Shown one piece after another: positions 1 to 8,760 of a stretch of 64,000 bases of DNA. The translations under genes and the position numbers were made by a program. Below the pieces are notes generated by a model that saw only the letters and a list, made by a program, of their open reading frames with translations, made no database searches and was not told the origin of the DNA. Location of the stretch: positions 1 through 64,000 of the forward strand of contig JAGFNW010000011.1 of NCBI GenBank assembly GCA_017592665.1. The letters are read 5' to 3'. Source of the stretch: Streptosporangiaceae bacterium NEAU-GS5. GTDB lineage: Bacteria > Actinomycetota > Actinomycetes > Streptosporangiales > Streptosporangiaceae. Numbering within the stretch: position 1 is the stretch's first letter; each line of letters starts with the position of its first letter.

Positions 1-64
1 AGCAATCGAGGCTCCCGGGTAGGGCATCGTTCTTGGTCGATTGCTGTTCTTACCGGGGAGCCTC
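1..64. repeat. Nested inverted repeats at left window edge
   Basis: Two overlapping inverted repeats are visible. AGCAATCGA at 1-9 pairs exactly with TCGATTGCT at 37-45, and GAGGCTCCCGGG (8-19) pairs with CCGGGGAGCCTC (53-64) with one mismatch. The two hairpins would be mutually exclusive. On the minus strand an ATG at 27-25 opens a frame (MPYPGASIA) that runs off the window, so this could be the 5' end of a transposase-like gene or an insertion-sequence end. Nothing else inside the window supports that reading. Confidence 0.4.
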
Positions 65-307
65 ACCTATTGCCACCCCCGCGCCGCCTCCTGCTGTGAC
101 CAGCACCATCAGGCTGGAAAAGGCTCAGTAAAGAAACTCTGAGCCGATCGAGTCTAGTCAGCAGGAAAGATCACTCGGGGTGCCATCGCGCCCGGCCTCC
201 CACACGATTGCAGAAGGGGGTCAAACACCCTCAAGGCCGAGCCCCGCACAGACGGCAGCGAGTAGGGCATACTGGACCGCTACAGATCCATCCTGCGGCA
301 GGCAATT
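65..307. other. Intergenic leader of the STAND/TPR gene
   Basis: No gene was found here. A stem-loop is present with GGCTCAG (122-128) and CTGAGCC (139-145) around a 10-nt loop. There is no convincing Shine-Dalgarno sequence directly before the ATG at 308, and I see no clear -10/-35 pair. No copy of the tRNA-Val 3' end is visible, so the left attachment site of the neighbouring element, if it survives, lies outside the window. Confidence 0.4.
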
Positions 308-2968
308 ATGTCAGATAGTTATCGTAACCGCGTCTTGGCACTCAAGACCGGCATAAGGTCATTCGCCTTGTGGACACATAAACGCCGCACATTATGGTTT
401 GCAGTAGCCGCCGCAGGTAATTCAGCCATAATCACGATGGCCACACTATTAATGCAGTTACCAGGCCAGAGTGACGCGACTATAACGGGTCTCCTACTTA
501 TCGTCATAATTTGTCTGGCTCTATCAGTCGCATTCCCGGTCGCGGGAGATTTGGTAGCAGGATCCGACCATAAGACCGAACAAATAGCATTGGTTCGCAC
601 TTTGGTAGAGAGAAGCGGAGGATCAGACCGCCTACTTATCTTTCCACGCCTTTCCGAGCTATCCGACGCGGATCTGGGTTCCACTCCGACTCGCTATACG
701 CAAACGCATAGCTCGCCTTACATCGCACGGCCTCAGGATGATGATGCCGTTAGCGAAATGCTGGCAAAGTCACACCCTCCCTACCCATTCATCATTATTT
801 GGGGTCCTACCAAAGCGGGAAAATCTCGAACCGCTATAGAGGCGGCGCGAAAGGCGTTGGACAGCGACACCCGAGTACTGATACCAAAGAATGGGCGGTC
901 ACTGGCCGAACTGTGCAGATCCAACGCATTGTCAGGCCGAAACGAGTGGCCCGCGCTCGTTTGGATGGACGACATCAGGTCTCCTGACCTCGAAGAGCTC
1001 AGCCATGAAATCTTGAGTACCGTGCGAAACTGCGCGACGATAGTTGCGACTATGACAGCGGGGCGTCGTTTCGAGGTAATCCAGACGAACACAGAAGTCT
1101 CGGCTGTTGCACGTTCAGCTCTCGCATCAGCTGATTCTCACGAGCTAGTCTTCCGTCCACCGAATGCGTTGGAACGAGCAGAGGCGGAGAGACTCTATCC
1201 TGAAGAGGACTTTCAAAGTAGCATTGCAGAAACGTTGGTGGGAGGAACGGAACTCCTCGCGAAGTACCGCACGGCACACGACGTCAATCCGAGTGGGTGT
1301 GCATTAGTGCGTGCGGCAGTTGACGCACGACGAGTTGGCGTTTCTCGGCCAATTCGAGAAGCGGAGCTGCAGAGCCTTTTCGACATGTACTTGCCTATGC
1401 TCCGCTCAGATTTGGCGCCAACCAGAAAGCAATTCGACGACGGACTAATGTGGGCATGTACTCCTGTTGCTTCCCAAGTGGCCCTTCTGCGCGAAGTGGC
1501 AATGCAAGGTACTCGCGCTTGGAATGTGCTGGATCACATTGTGGCTGCGGACGATGGTGCTGGTCAAGCTGCTATTCGCCCAATTCCCGACCCGCTGTGG
1601 AAGTATTTAATCGATTTAGTCTCACCAGAGGATGCCTTCGACATCGCATTCTCTGCTGACGCCCGAGGGGCGCTGGATTCTGAGATCTACGCCTTTCTAA
1701 AGTCTAGCGAGTCGGAGCTCGATGACGTCAGATCGCGCGCCCTCTTCAATCTAGGCGTTCTAATGTATATGCAGGGCGATCTGAATAGTGCTGAGACGTA
1801 CTATCGCCGCACATACAAACTACACAGGGGTGAGCCATCAAATAAGGCCGCAACAAACCTTGCCTCTATACTTCAGGATAGAGAGTCGTTCGCAGAAGCG
1901 GAGCAATTGCTCCGAAGAGTGATCAAGGAAGGCCGCGCCGAAGAAATGGCGCGCGCCGCGCATAACCTCGGGAACATGCTAGATGGGTTGGGTGACGCTG
2001 AAGGAGCAGAGGAAGCTTATCGAGTAGCCATCGAATCAGGAATATCCGAATATATAGGAGATGCGTCGGTCAACCTAGGCGTTATATACAAGAAGAAGGG
2101 GCGATTCGAAGAAGCCGTCGACGCTTACAGAACCGCCATGGCATCGAGCAGCAAGAAAGCAGCCGCCATTGCGGCAGTCAATCTCGGAAATTTATTAAGG
2201 GAACAAGGAAACTTGCAAGAGGCAGCTAGCGCATACCACGCTGCCCTTGAAGTCGACCATCCTGATGAGCACCCGAAAGCAGCAATGCTTCTCGGTGATC
2301 TCCAATCCGAAACGGGTGATCTCGAAGGTGCGCAGCAATCCTATCGAATAGCAATCAGTTCTGGACAATCCACGGTGCGGTCCAGGGCGGCCTTCGCATT
2401 AGGGCAATTGCTATACGACATTCCAGGTGAATTGACTAATGCGAGAAATGCCTACGAGATAGGTATGGAGGCAGCTGATTCAGAGATTGCTGCCGCCGCC
2501 GGCTTCCGACTCGCTTCTCTCCTAGAGGAGCATGAATATATCGATGAAGCTCTTGCTATCTATCGCATTGTGGCTGAAAGTCGTGACCCGATATTCTCTG
2601 CATCCAGTGCGGCAAACGTGGGGCGGCTTATGGCTTTAGGCGGAGATCCTGTAGGCGCCCTTGACGCATTTGAACTATCTTTACAGTTGGGCGACATCCA
2701 CTCTGTCCTAGCAACGATAGCAAAGTTGGGCGACACCCTTGTGATTGAAGGAAATATTGACGCCGCCAAACGGGCATACCAACTCGCGATGGGGTCAAGA
2801 GATACAGAGTGGAGTCTCCACGCCACTATTGGTCTTGGTATCATTCTCGCACAGGAGAGGGATGCGGAAGGGGCATATGAGCTATTGACGAGAGTTACGA
2901 ATTCTGGTCACCAGGAATTGGCGGCATTGGCCAATCAAGTCATTGAGGAATTGTTTGAGTTGCCTTGA
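308..2968 (+). CDS. Membrane STAND-like P-loop NTPase with TPR repeats
   Basis: An 886-residue protein. Two hydrophobic segments (about residues 29-50 and 59-83) should anchor it in the membrane. A Walker A motif GPTKAGKS lies at 166-173 and a Walker B-like ALVWMDD at about 216-222. The second half, about 480-870, is a run of tetratricopeptide-like repeats (recurring AxNLGxxL...GxxxxAxxxYRxA pattern). This architecture, nucleotide switch plus TPR sensor, is that of STAND proteins, some of which act in signalling or phage defence; which of these applies here is unknown. GC content and codon choice (many A/T third positions, ATA and TTA codons) differ strongly from neighbours, indicating acquisition from another source. 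The ATG at 308 has no obvious ribosome site, so the true start is uncertain. Confidence 0.75.
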   Translation: MSDSYRNRVLALKTGIRSFALWTHKRRTLWFAVAAAGNSAIITMATLLMQLPGQSDATITGLLLIVIICLALSVAFPVAGDLVAGSDHKTEQIALVRTLVERSGGSDRLLIFPRLSELSDADLGSTPTRYTQTHSSPYIARPQDDDAVSEMLAKSHPPYPFIIIWGPTKAGKSRTAIEAARKALDSDTRVLIPKNGRSLAELCRSNALSGRNEWPALVWMDDIRSPDLEELSHEILSTVRNCATIVATMTAGRRFEVIQTNTEVSAVARSALASADSHELVFRPPNALERAEAERLYPEEDFQSSIAETLVGGTELLAKYRTAHDVNPSGCALVRAAVDARRVGVSRPIREAELQSLFDMYLPMLRSDLAPTRKQFDDGLMWACTPVASQVALLREVAMQGTRAWNVLDHIVAADDGAGQAAIRPIPDPLWKYLIDLVSPEDAFDIAFSADARGALDSEIYAFLKSSESELDDVRSRALFNLGVLMYMQGDLNSAETYYRRTYKLHRGEPSNKAATNLASILQDRESFAEAEQLLRRVIKEGRAEEMARAAHNLGNMLDGLGDAEGAEEAYRVAIESGISEYIGDASVNLGVIYKKKGRFEEAVDAYRTAMASSSKKAAAIAAVNLGNLLREQGNLQEAASAYHAALEVDHPDEHPKAAMLLGDLQSETGDLEGAQQSYRIAISSGQSTVRSRAAFALGQLLYDIPGELTNARNAYEIGMEAADSEIAAAAGFRLASLLEEHEYIDEALAIYRIVAESRDPIFSASSAANVGRLMALGGDPVGALDAFELSLQLGDIHSVLATIAKLGDTLVIEGNIDAAKRAYQLAMGSRDTEWSLHATIGLGIILAQERDAEGAYELLTRVTNSGHQELAALANQVIEELFELP

Positions 2969-3004
2969 TCTGGAAAGCCCTGCAGGGATCCGCATATCGC
3001 CACA

Positions 3005-3907
3005 TTAGATAACCAACGAGATACCGTTCTCGGCGAGTTCCTCGGTGGTGAAGGCAGCGTCGGGGTCAGCGGCGACTCCGTGGTGATGGGCGATCTCGTA
3101 GCGGTTGGCAGGGGCCTTGACCTCGGTGACCTCGATGGGGCGGCCGTTGGAGTGGGCCATGGTGCGGCGGACGATCAGCAGGGCTTCGGCGTAGTCCAAG
3201 CCGAGCGTCTCGCGTTCGTCTTCGTAGGCGATGCGGGCCGTAGTCAGGGTCATCCAGATGACGGGGCCGTGTGCCCGGTTGAGCGAGCGATAGAAGAAGT
3301 CGGGGCGCTTGCGGTATTGGGAATGCCGCTTGGGGTCGTCCCAGTCGTCGACCATGTCGGCGTTGGTGTAGGAGTTGATCTCCAGGTGTCCGATGCCCGC
3401 GTCCATGTTGGCGGAGTGGCCGCGGTGCCACATGCTGCGGCGGTGGATGACTGGATGTCCGGCACGTACGGCGAGGAAGGCCGCGATGTCGCGGTTGGCC
3501 GTGACTCGCTCGTCGGTGAACAGTGGGGTGTCGGGGCCGGCATCGCGGTTGGCGATGTCCCAGCCGAATGCTTGGACGTCGGGGTGGTTGGCGGGCGCGG
3601 CGATGTCAGGCCGTGTGCCGTCGGTGATGAGGATGGCCCGGCGTACGGGGATGGGGCGGACGAACGAGCCGCGTCCGCGTAGGACGTAGGCGAGGCCTTC
3701 GGAGACTAGGGTTTCGATGGCTTTGCGGACGGTGGGGCGGGAGACGCTGTAGCGGCGGGTCAGCTCAGGCTCGCTGGGGAGTGCCGCGCCGGGCGGGTAG
3801 CGGCCGTCGAGGATGCCGCTTCGCAGGTCGCCGGCGATGGTGCGCCAGCGTACGTCTCTATCCGCTGTGGTGTCGTCCGTGGTCGCCAAGTGCTGTCTCA
3901 CCTTCAT
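3005..3907 (-). CDS. GntR family repressor (HutC/UTRA type), KorSA-like position
   Basis: A 300-residue regulator. Residues about 20-85 form a GntR winged helix (WRTIAGDLRSGIL...PSEPELTRRYSVSRPTVRKAI) followed by the RGRGSFV turn. The rest fits a UTRA ligand-binding domain. It is divergent from the RepSA-like gene and separated from it by a 16-bp inverted repeat, the arrangement of replication/transfer repressors in actinomycete integrative plasmids (KorSA of pSAM2 is the known analogue). It probably represses both its own and the rep promoter; the effector is unknown. No clear Shine-Dalgarno precedes the ATG, so the mRNA may be leaderless or start slightly downstream. Confidence 0.85.
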   Translation of the reverse strand: MKVRQHLATTDDTTADRDVRWRTIAGDLRSGILDGRYPPGAALPSEPELTRRYSVSRPTVRKAIETLVSEGLAYVLRGRGSFVRPIPVRRAILITDGTRPDIAAPANHPDVQAFGWDIANRDAGPDTPLFTDERVTANRDIAAFLAVRAGHPVIHRRSMWHRGHSANMDAGIGHLEINSYTNADMVDDWDDPKRHSQYRKRPDFFYRSLNRAHGPVIWMTLTTARIAYEDERETLGLDYAEALLIVRRTMAHSNGRPIEVTEVKAPANRYEIAHHHGVAADPDAAFTTEELAENGISLVI

Positions 3908-3930
3908 GTTCGCGTTTTGCCATAACCACT

Positions 3931-3978
3931 TGTACTACAGGTTGACGTACACTTCAATGCAAGTCAACATGTAGTACA
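3931..3978. promoter_or_regulatory. GntR operator: 16-bp inverted repeat between gntR and rep
   Basis: TGTACTACAGGTTGAC (3931-3946) faces GTCAACATGTAGTACA (3963-3978), 15 of 16 positions matching, with a 16-bp centre. It sits in the 99-bp divergent intergenic region, 24 bp from the gntR start and 28 bp from the rep start, so one bound dimer or pair of dimers could block both promoters. A further GTACATGTCAACC just downstream repeats part of an arm. Confidence 0.7.
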
Positions 3979-4006
3979 TGTCAACCAACATGCGGCGGAG
4001 ACGCCT

Positions 4007-5386
4007 ATGAGCAGCGACAGCCAGCACCCCGAATGGATGACGGACCTGATCCGCGTGGTCAACGCACCCGGATACGCCCGATGGCGCGCCATAGTCGCGG
4101 GCATCGGCGGATGCGCCCACCCCATCCACCTGTCCGGCCAGTCCCTCATCGTCGACATCGGGACCGGCGAAATCATGCACTCCTACGACAGCGCCGACGA
4201 ACCCGACGGACACTTACTGGTGGCCTGCGGCAACCGGCGGGCCTCGGTCTGCCCACCCTGCTCGCAGGTCTATCAGGCCGACACCTTCCACCTGATCCGC
4301 GCGGGCCTGACCGGCGGCAAAGGCATCCCGGAAACGGTCAGCGGACATCCCCGCGTGTTCGTCACCTTGACCGCACCCTCCTTCGGACCCGTGCACTCCC
4401 ACCGCGACGGGCGCACCTGCCGACCACGGCGCAAAGGCGGGCAATGCGCGCATGGACGGCCGGTCGGCTGCCCGGTCCATCACGGCGTCCACGATGACCA
4501 GGTCGGCCAACCCATCTGCCCGGACTGCTACGACTACACCGGGGCGGTGCTGTGGCAGGCACACGCGGGCGCGCTGTGGCACCGGTTCACCCTGGCCATC
4601 CGGCGGGAGCTGGCCGCGCAATCGGGGATGAGCCGCCGCGCCTTCACCCGACAGGTACGCGTGTCGTTCGCCAAGGTCGCCGAATACCAGCGGCGCGGCC
4701 TGGTGCACTTCCACGCGGTGATGGGCCTGGACGGACCGGACGGCCCCTGCCAACCACCACCGAATTGGGCGGACCATCGGCTCCTTGTCGCGTCCGTGGC
4801 TCCGGCCCTCAACGCGGTCCGCATGATGTCGCCGGAGAGCGCGCTGGGCGGGTGGGATCTGGTGTGGGGCGATCAGCTCGACATCCGGCCCATCCTCGTC
4901 GACCCGGCCGTGCAGGGGCTAAGCGAACTGGCGGTCGCCTCCTACATCGCCAAGTACGCGACCAAGGGCGCTGAGGCCTCGGGCACCGTCGACCATCGGA
5001 TCTGCTGCCGAGCATGTAAGGGAACGGGTCGATCGGATCACGGGTCGGTGTGTGGGTCGTGCCGTGGCGGTGGTCTGAGGCGGGGGCTGCTTCTGGAGGC
5101 GTTACCCGTCACCGATCACGCACGACGCATGATCCGTACGTGCTGGGATCTCGGCGGCCGACCGGAGTTCGCGGCACTGCGGTTACGTGCCTGGGCGCAC
5201 ATGCTCGGCTTCCGAGGTCACTTCTCGACCAAGAGCTGCTGCGCGAGGTTCATGAAGTTGCGCAGGAGAAGGCGGGTCAGCGGTGGCAAGACACGGATCT
5301 CGTCTTCTGCACACGTACGGGAACGCCCGTCACAGCGCACAACATACGGCGGGACTTCAGGAAGGTCGTCCAGGCGGCTGGGCTGA
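4007..5386 (+). pseudogene. RepSA-like replication initiator, 3' end lost by deletion
   Basis: Residues 1 to about 409 match the actinomycete RepSA-type initiators of integrative plasmids: a Cys-rich N-terminal part (CGNRRASVCPPCSQVYQAD), a second Cys/His cluster (CPVHHG...CPDCYDYTGAVLWQAH), the block RVSFAKVAEYQRRGLVHFHAV with the HFH metal-binding motif of rolling-circle initiators, another Cys cluster (CCRACKGTGR...CGSC), and the conserved AHMLGFRGHFSTKS. Directly after FSTKS the frame becomes a basic unrelated tail because the DNA switches to integrase sequence. Intact family members continue beyond this motif. The start has a GGAG 8 nt upstream. Whether the shortened protein can still initiate replication is unknown. 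Confidence 0.8.
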
Positions 5387-5583
5387 CGGGTCACGACTGG
5401 TCGCCTCGGGAATTGCGGCACAGCTTTGTCTCGGTGCTGTCGGACTCGGGGATGCCGGTCGAGGACATCTCGCGCCTGGTGGGTCACTCGAACACGGTGG
5501 TCACGGAGACGGTCTACCGCCACGAGATCCGGCCCGTAATCCTGCAAGGAGCTGCGGCGATGGACAAGATCTTCGGGAGTTAG
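5219..5583 (+). pseudogene. Tyrosine integrase C-terminal fragment
   Basis: This is in a different frame from the rep remnant. About 115 residues match the catalytic C-terminus of AICE integrases: QDTDLVFCTRTGTPVTAHNIRR, then the PRELRHSF box with catalytic Arg/His, LVGHSN with the next His, and the nucleophile in TVYRHEIRPV. The N-terminal DNA-binding domain and the first catalytic Arg are missing, and no start codon with a ribosome site exists, so it cannot be functional. The stop lies 57 bp before the 3' end of the tRNA gene, the normal place of an integrase next to attL/attR. Confidence 0.85.
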
Positions 5584-5602
5584 TCACTCACTTAGTCACT
5601 CG

Positions 5603-5636
5603 GGCCCCGTTTCCACGATCTGGGACGGGGCCTTTT
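5603..5636 (+). terminator. Rho-independent terminator after integrase remnant
   Basis: GGCCCCGT (5603-5610) and ACGGGGCC (5625-5632) form an 8-bp perfect stem with a 14-nt loop, followed by TTTT (5633-5636). It stops rightward transcription just before the oppositely oriented tRNA gene. Confidence 0.75.
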
Positions 5637-5639
5637 GGC

Positions 5640-5714
5640 TGGTGGGCGGTACTGGGTTCGAACCAGTGACCCCTCGCTTGTAAGGCGAGTGCTCTACCGC
5701 TGAGCTAACCGCCC
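5640..5714 (-). tRNA. tRNA-Val (anticodon TAC), CCA encoded
   Basis: Read on the minus strand, the acceptor arm GGGCGGT pairs with ACCGCCC, the D-arm is GCTCAGCGGTAGAGC, the anticodon stem is CTCGC/GCGAG with loop CTTACAA (anticodon TAC, reads GUA), and the T-arm is CTGGTTCGAACCCAG. The discriminator A and the CCA end are encoded. Its 3' end faces the integrase remnant, so it is the likely attachment site of the decayed element. Confidence 0.95.
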
Positions 5715-5792
5715 GGACGGGACTACACCATACGGTACGGCACGGCCCGGCAGCACATCGAACGCGCGCGCGGCGCCTGGGGCCGCAGGATG

Positions 5793-6824
5793 TCAGCGCC
5801 GGGAGGCGGGTGGGACGGCCAGGAAGGACAGCAGGTATCCGACGGCGGCGGAGACGACGATGGTGCCGGTCCACAGGTGGATCTCCCACTGCATGCCGTA
5901 CGCGATCTGGACGGCGGCCATGTAGACCGACCAGAGCAGCAGCGGGATGAGGGCCGAGGCGACGCGGAGGCCGAGGCCGCCGGCTCCGGTGAGGCGGAGG
6001 GCGACGTCGCCGAGGATGCCGCCGAGCACGGCGGCGCCGATGAGGGTGCCGGCCGAGGGCGGGTCGACGGCGAGGACGTTCAGGGTCGCGGGGATGCCGA
6101 CGAGCAGGGTGACCGTGCCGGGGGGCACGGGTCGATCGCGGAGCAGGAAGAGCAGGACGCCCATGACCGTCACCGTGGCCACGATCACGCCGTCGATGCC
6201 GAGTTGCGTGCCGAGGTCGAGGAAGGCCGGCTGGTCGGCGCGGATCCCTGGCCACGGCGAGCTGTAGGGAATGTCGTATTGGGCGAAGAACCAGAACTCG
6301 GCGACCACGAGGGACGCCGACAGGACGGCCACGTAAGAGGTGGTCGGGCCGCGGTCGGCGCGCCAGGGGCCGGAGACGGCCAGGAAGCCGGACGCCATCA
6401 GGCCGAGGTGGGTGGGGCTGAGCAGCGCCGCCACGTTGGCCTCGATGCCGAACAGGGTGTGCCAGCCGAGGTCGAGGGCGCCGAACACGAGGAACAGGAC
6501 GCATCCGACGAATGACAGGCCATAGCCGTACGGCAGGGCCTCGCGCCAGGCGCGTCCGGCGCGCAACGATAGTCCGGCGCGCATCGACAGTCCGGCGCGG
6601 ATCGACAGCAGGCCCCGGATGGTCAGGATGAGACCGGTGACCACGAGGCCCGCGTACAGCAGGCCGTGCCATGGCGTGAAGAAGGTGTCGTCCACCTTGC
6701 CGTGCTGGTGGGCCCAGGCGTCAAGGTAGCCGCCCGCGATGATCCACGATGACCCGGCGAGGACGAGCCAGTCGAACGCCTTGGAGGACACGCGGGCCTG
6801 GGGGGTGACGGCCGTAACGGTCAT
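5793..6824 (-). CDS. Integral membrane protein with duplicated D-x3-H-x5-[DE]-PxH motif
   Basis: A 343-residue polytopic membrane protein that I cannot assign to a named family. Two helix-hairpin units each carry the same polar motif at the turn: D35-x3-H39-x5-D45...P51-x-H53 and D118-x3-H122-x5-E128...P137-x-H139. The protein at 45916-47088 has the same two motifs with identical D-H and H-acid spacing, so they probably bind a metal or form a catalytic site. A short internal repeat of RAGLS units (residues about 74-90) links the two halves. It starts 60 bp after the FtsX-like permease on the same strand and is probably the last gene of that PadR-controlled operon. Function unknown. Confidence 0.8.
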   Translation of the reverse strand: MTVTAVTPQARVSSKAFDWLVLAGSSWIIAGGYLDAWAHQHGKVDDTFFTPWHGLLYAGLVVTGLILTIRGLLSIRAGLSMRAGLSLRAGRAWREALPYGYGLSFVGCVLFLVFGALDLGWHTLFGIEANVAALLSPTHLGLMASGFLAVSGPWRADRGPTTSYVAVLSASLVVAEFWFFAQYDIPYSSPWPGIRADQPAFLDLGTQLGIDGVIVATVTVMGVLLFLLRDRPVPPGTVTLLVGIPATLNVLAVDPPSAGTLIGAAVLGGILGDVALRLTGAGGLGLRVASALIPLLLWSVYMAAVQIAYGMQWEIHLWTGTIVVSAAVGYLLSFLAVPPASRR

Positions 6825-6884
6825 GGCCCAAGGCTACGCCCGGCGGCACCCTCGGCCGATGCACCGCGATGGCGGTTGTCCGCG

Positions 6885-8753
6885 TCAGGTGAGTTCGGCT
6901 TGGAGGGAGTCGATCACGGGGCGGCGGGCGCCGAGGCGGGCGGGGACGGCGGTGAGTGCCGCGACCACGAACACGGCCGCGAGAACGAGGGCCAGCAGCT
7001 GCCAGAGCGAGGGGAGTGTGGCCTTGCTTCCGTCGCCGCCGGTGATGGCGTTGATGGCGGCGAAGAGCGCGTAGCCCCCTGGAAATACGCCCGCGACGGC
7101 GCCCACGAGGGCGGGGAGGATCTGCGCCGCCGCCAGGGCCGCGCTGACCTCGCCGGGGGTCGCGCCGAGGGTACGGGCGAGCGCGGAGGAGTGCCGGTTG
7201 TCGAGCGCGGTCGCCCAGGTGATGAAGACGGCGTTGACGGCCGCCAGGCAGACCAGGATGACCATCACGGCGAGGAGCACCCGGCGCAGCAGCCCGGCTT
7301 GGACGGCGTCGACTCCGGCGGCCAGGGGGTGGGCGGTCAGGTAGTCGTTGAGCACCAGCGCCACGTAGATCCCGCTGATCGTGATGGCGATGCTGACCAC
7401 GCCCAGCACGACCCGTCGCGGGCGGCGGGCGGCGACCCGCAGGGCGAGGAGCAGGGGGACGGGCAGCCGTGCCGAGATGGCGATGAGCCAGCCGGTGCGG
7501 TGGGGTGGGCGGGCCGCGTCGGCCAGTGCGCTGACGGTGCTGGAGCGGGCGGCGCGTACGGCCGGCAGGAAGGTCGCGGCGACCGCGACCGCGAGGGCCA
7601 CGGCTGTCACCAGGCCGGCCGTGGGAAGGGTCATGGCCGGCGTGCCGGCGCTGCCGATGAGGCCCGCGCCCGAGGCGGCCAGCAACGGGGCGGTGCGCCA
7701 TCCGATGGCCAGCCCGGCCGCGGCGGCGACGAGGGCGACGAGGACATATTCGGCCAGCAGCACGGCGGCGATCAGGCCCGGCGTTCCGCCGACCGCCTTG
7801 AGGAGCCCGACGCGCCGGGTCTGGTCGGCAATCCGGCCGCCGACCAGCACCGACAGGCTGGCCACCGCGAGCAGGCCGAGCAGCCAGGCTCCGATCATCA
7901 GCAGGATCTGGGCGTCCCTTGCCATTTCGGTGGCGTCGTCGAGGATGCTCTCCCAGGACATCAGGTAGGGGGTGCCCATGGTCGCCGGCTGTCTCGCCGC
8001 AACGAACGCCGTCGCCTCGGATGGGTCGGCCAGTTTCAGGTTCATCACGTACGAGACGGAGCCGGCGGCGATGCTCCGCACGTCGGCCTGGGTGAGCCAG
8101 ACGAGGCCCGGATTCCAGATCAGGCTCGCGGGAAGCTCGGCCGGTCTCACGGGGCCGTTGGCGCAGCCGACGGCGACGATGCAGGACGACCCCGGATAGG
8201 GCGCCATGGCCGCGGTGACCGCGACGCCGACGACCTCGAACGATCGGCCGTTCAGGGTTACCGGATCGCCCACGCGCACGTTGAACGCGTGAGCGAAGGC
8301 GGCCTCCACCACGACACCGCCGTCGCGGACCCAGCCGCCCTGTGTGAGCGCGGGCTGGTCGACCGGCGCGGGGGCGGCGTCGCGACCCAGGACCTGGACG
8401 TCTGACGTCTTGTCCGATGCCTGAAGCCTGGCCGCGGTGACCGGATAGGGGCCGCTGTGGCCGGTGACGCCCGGGGCTGCGGCCAGCTCGTCGAGATCCG
8501 GCAGCTCGGCGGCCCGGTTCACGCTGGCGACCACGTCGGGTCCGTTGGTCGCCTCGCGGGTGCTCTGATACGGGTCGGCGGCGGCGTCGCGCAGGACCAG
8601 CGCCAGCGTCAGCGTGGTCGTGGCCGTCACGATGGCGAACAGCAGGAGCGCGGCCTCGGTACGGCGCCGCCGCAGATCCCGTACGGCCAGGCGGCACACA
8701 AGCAGGATTCGGCCCATCGCCGCAAAGGCTCCCATCGCTCTGAGGGCTCTCAT
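6885..8753 (-). CDS. ABC transporter permease, FtsX/MacB type
   Basis: A 622-residue permease with the usual layout: an N-terminal membrane helix after a basic stretch (VRDLRRRRTEAALLLFAIVTA), a large extracytoplasmic domain (about 45-270), then two FtsX-like blocks of three to four helices (about 275-400 and 440-610). It follows the ATPase gene by 7 bp and forms with it a type VII (MacB/LolCDE-like) mechanotransmission ABC system, which usually exports or extracts lipoproteins, peptides or drugs. The substrate cannot be told. The ATG at 8753 is weakly supported; an in-frame ATG at 8717 (MGRILLVCRLAV) with GGGAG upstream is a good alternative start. Confidence 0.9.
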   Translation of the reverse strand: MRALRAMGAFAAMGRILLVCRLAVRDLRRRRTEAALLLFAIVTATTTLTLALVLRDAAADPYQSTREATNGPDVVASVNRAAELPDLDELAAAPGVTGHSGPYPVTAARLQASDKTSDVQVLGRDAAPAPVDQPALTQGGWVRDGGVVVEAAFAHAFNVRVGDPVTLNGRSFEVVGVAVTAAMAPYPGSSCIVAVGCANGPVRPAELPASLIWNPGLVWLTQADVRSIAAGSVSYVMNLKLADPSEATAFVAARQPATMGTPYLMSWESILDDATEMARDAQILLMIGAWLLGLLAVASLSVLVGGRIADQTRRVGLLKAVGGTPGLIAAVLLAEYVLVALVAAAAGLAIGWRTAPLLAASGAGLIGSAGTPAMTLPTAGLVTAVALAVAVAATFLPAVRAARSSTVSALADAARPPHRTGWLIAISARLPVPLLLALRVAARRPRRVVLGVVSIAITISGIYVALVLNDYLTAHPLAAGVDAVQAGLLRRVLLAVMVILVCLAAVNAVFITWATALDNRHSSALARTLGATPGEVSAALAAAQILPALVGAVAGVFPGGYALFAAINAITGGDGSKATLPSLWQLLALVLAAVFVVAALTAVPARLGARRPVIDSLQAELT

Positions 8754-8760
8754 CTCGGCT

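Larger units (their letters stand above)
308..5640. mobile_element. Decayed actinomycete integrative element (AICE-like) at tRNA-Val
   Basis: The right part carries the hallmarks of an AICE: a GntR-type repressor divergent from a RepSA-like replication gene, then a tyrosine integrase tail ending 57 bp from the 3' end of a tRNA-Val gene, the usual integration target. The rep and int genes are joined by a deletion, so excisionase and most of the integrase are missing and the element should be immobile. The STAND/TPR gene to the left has clearly lower GC and different codon use than the rest of the window and may be cargo. The left boundary is not visible, so the start coordinate is only the first gene that looks foreign. 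Confidence 0.55.

Noticed and set aside
888-902. Sequence GGGCGGTCACTGG resembling the tRNA-Val 3' end as a left attachment site
   Set aside because: Only about 12 bases match, with an extra base, and it lies within an intact coding frame; a real att site should be longer and outside the gene.
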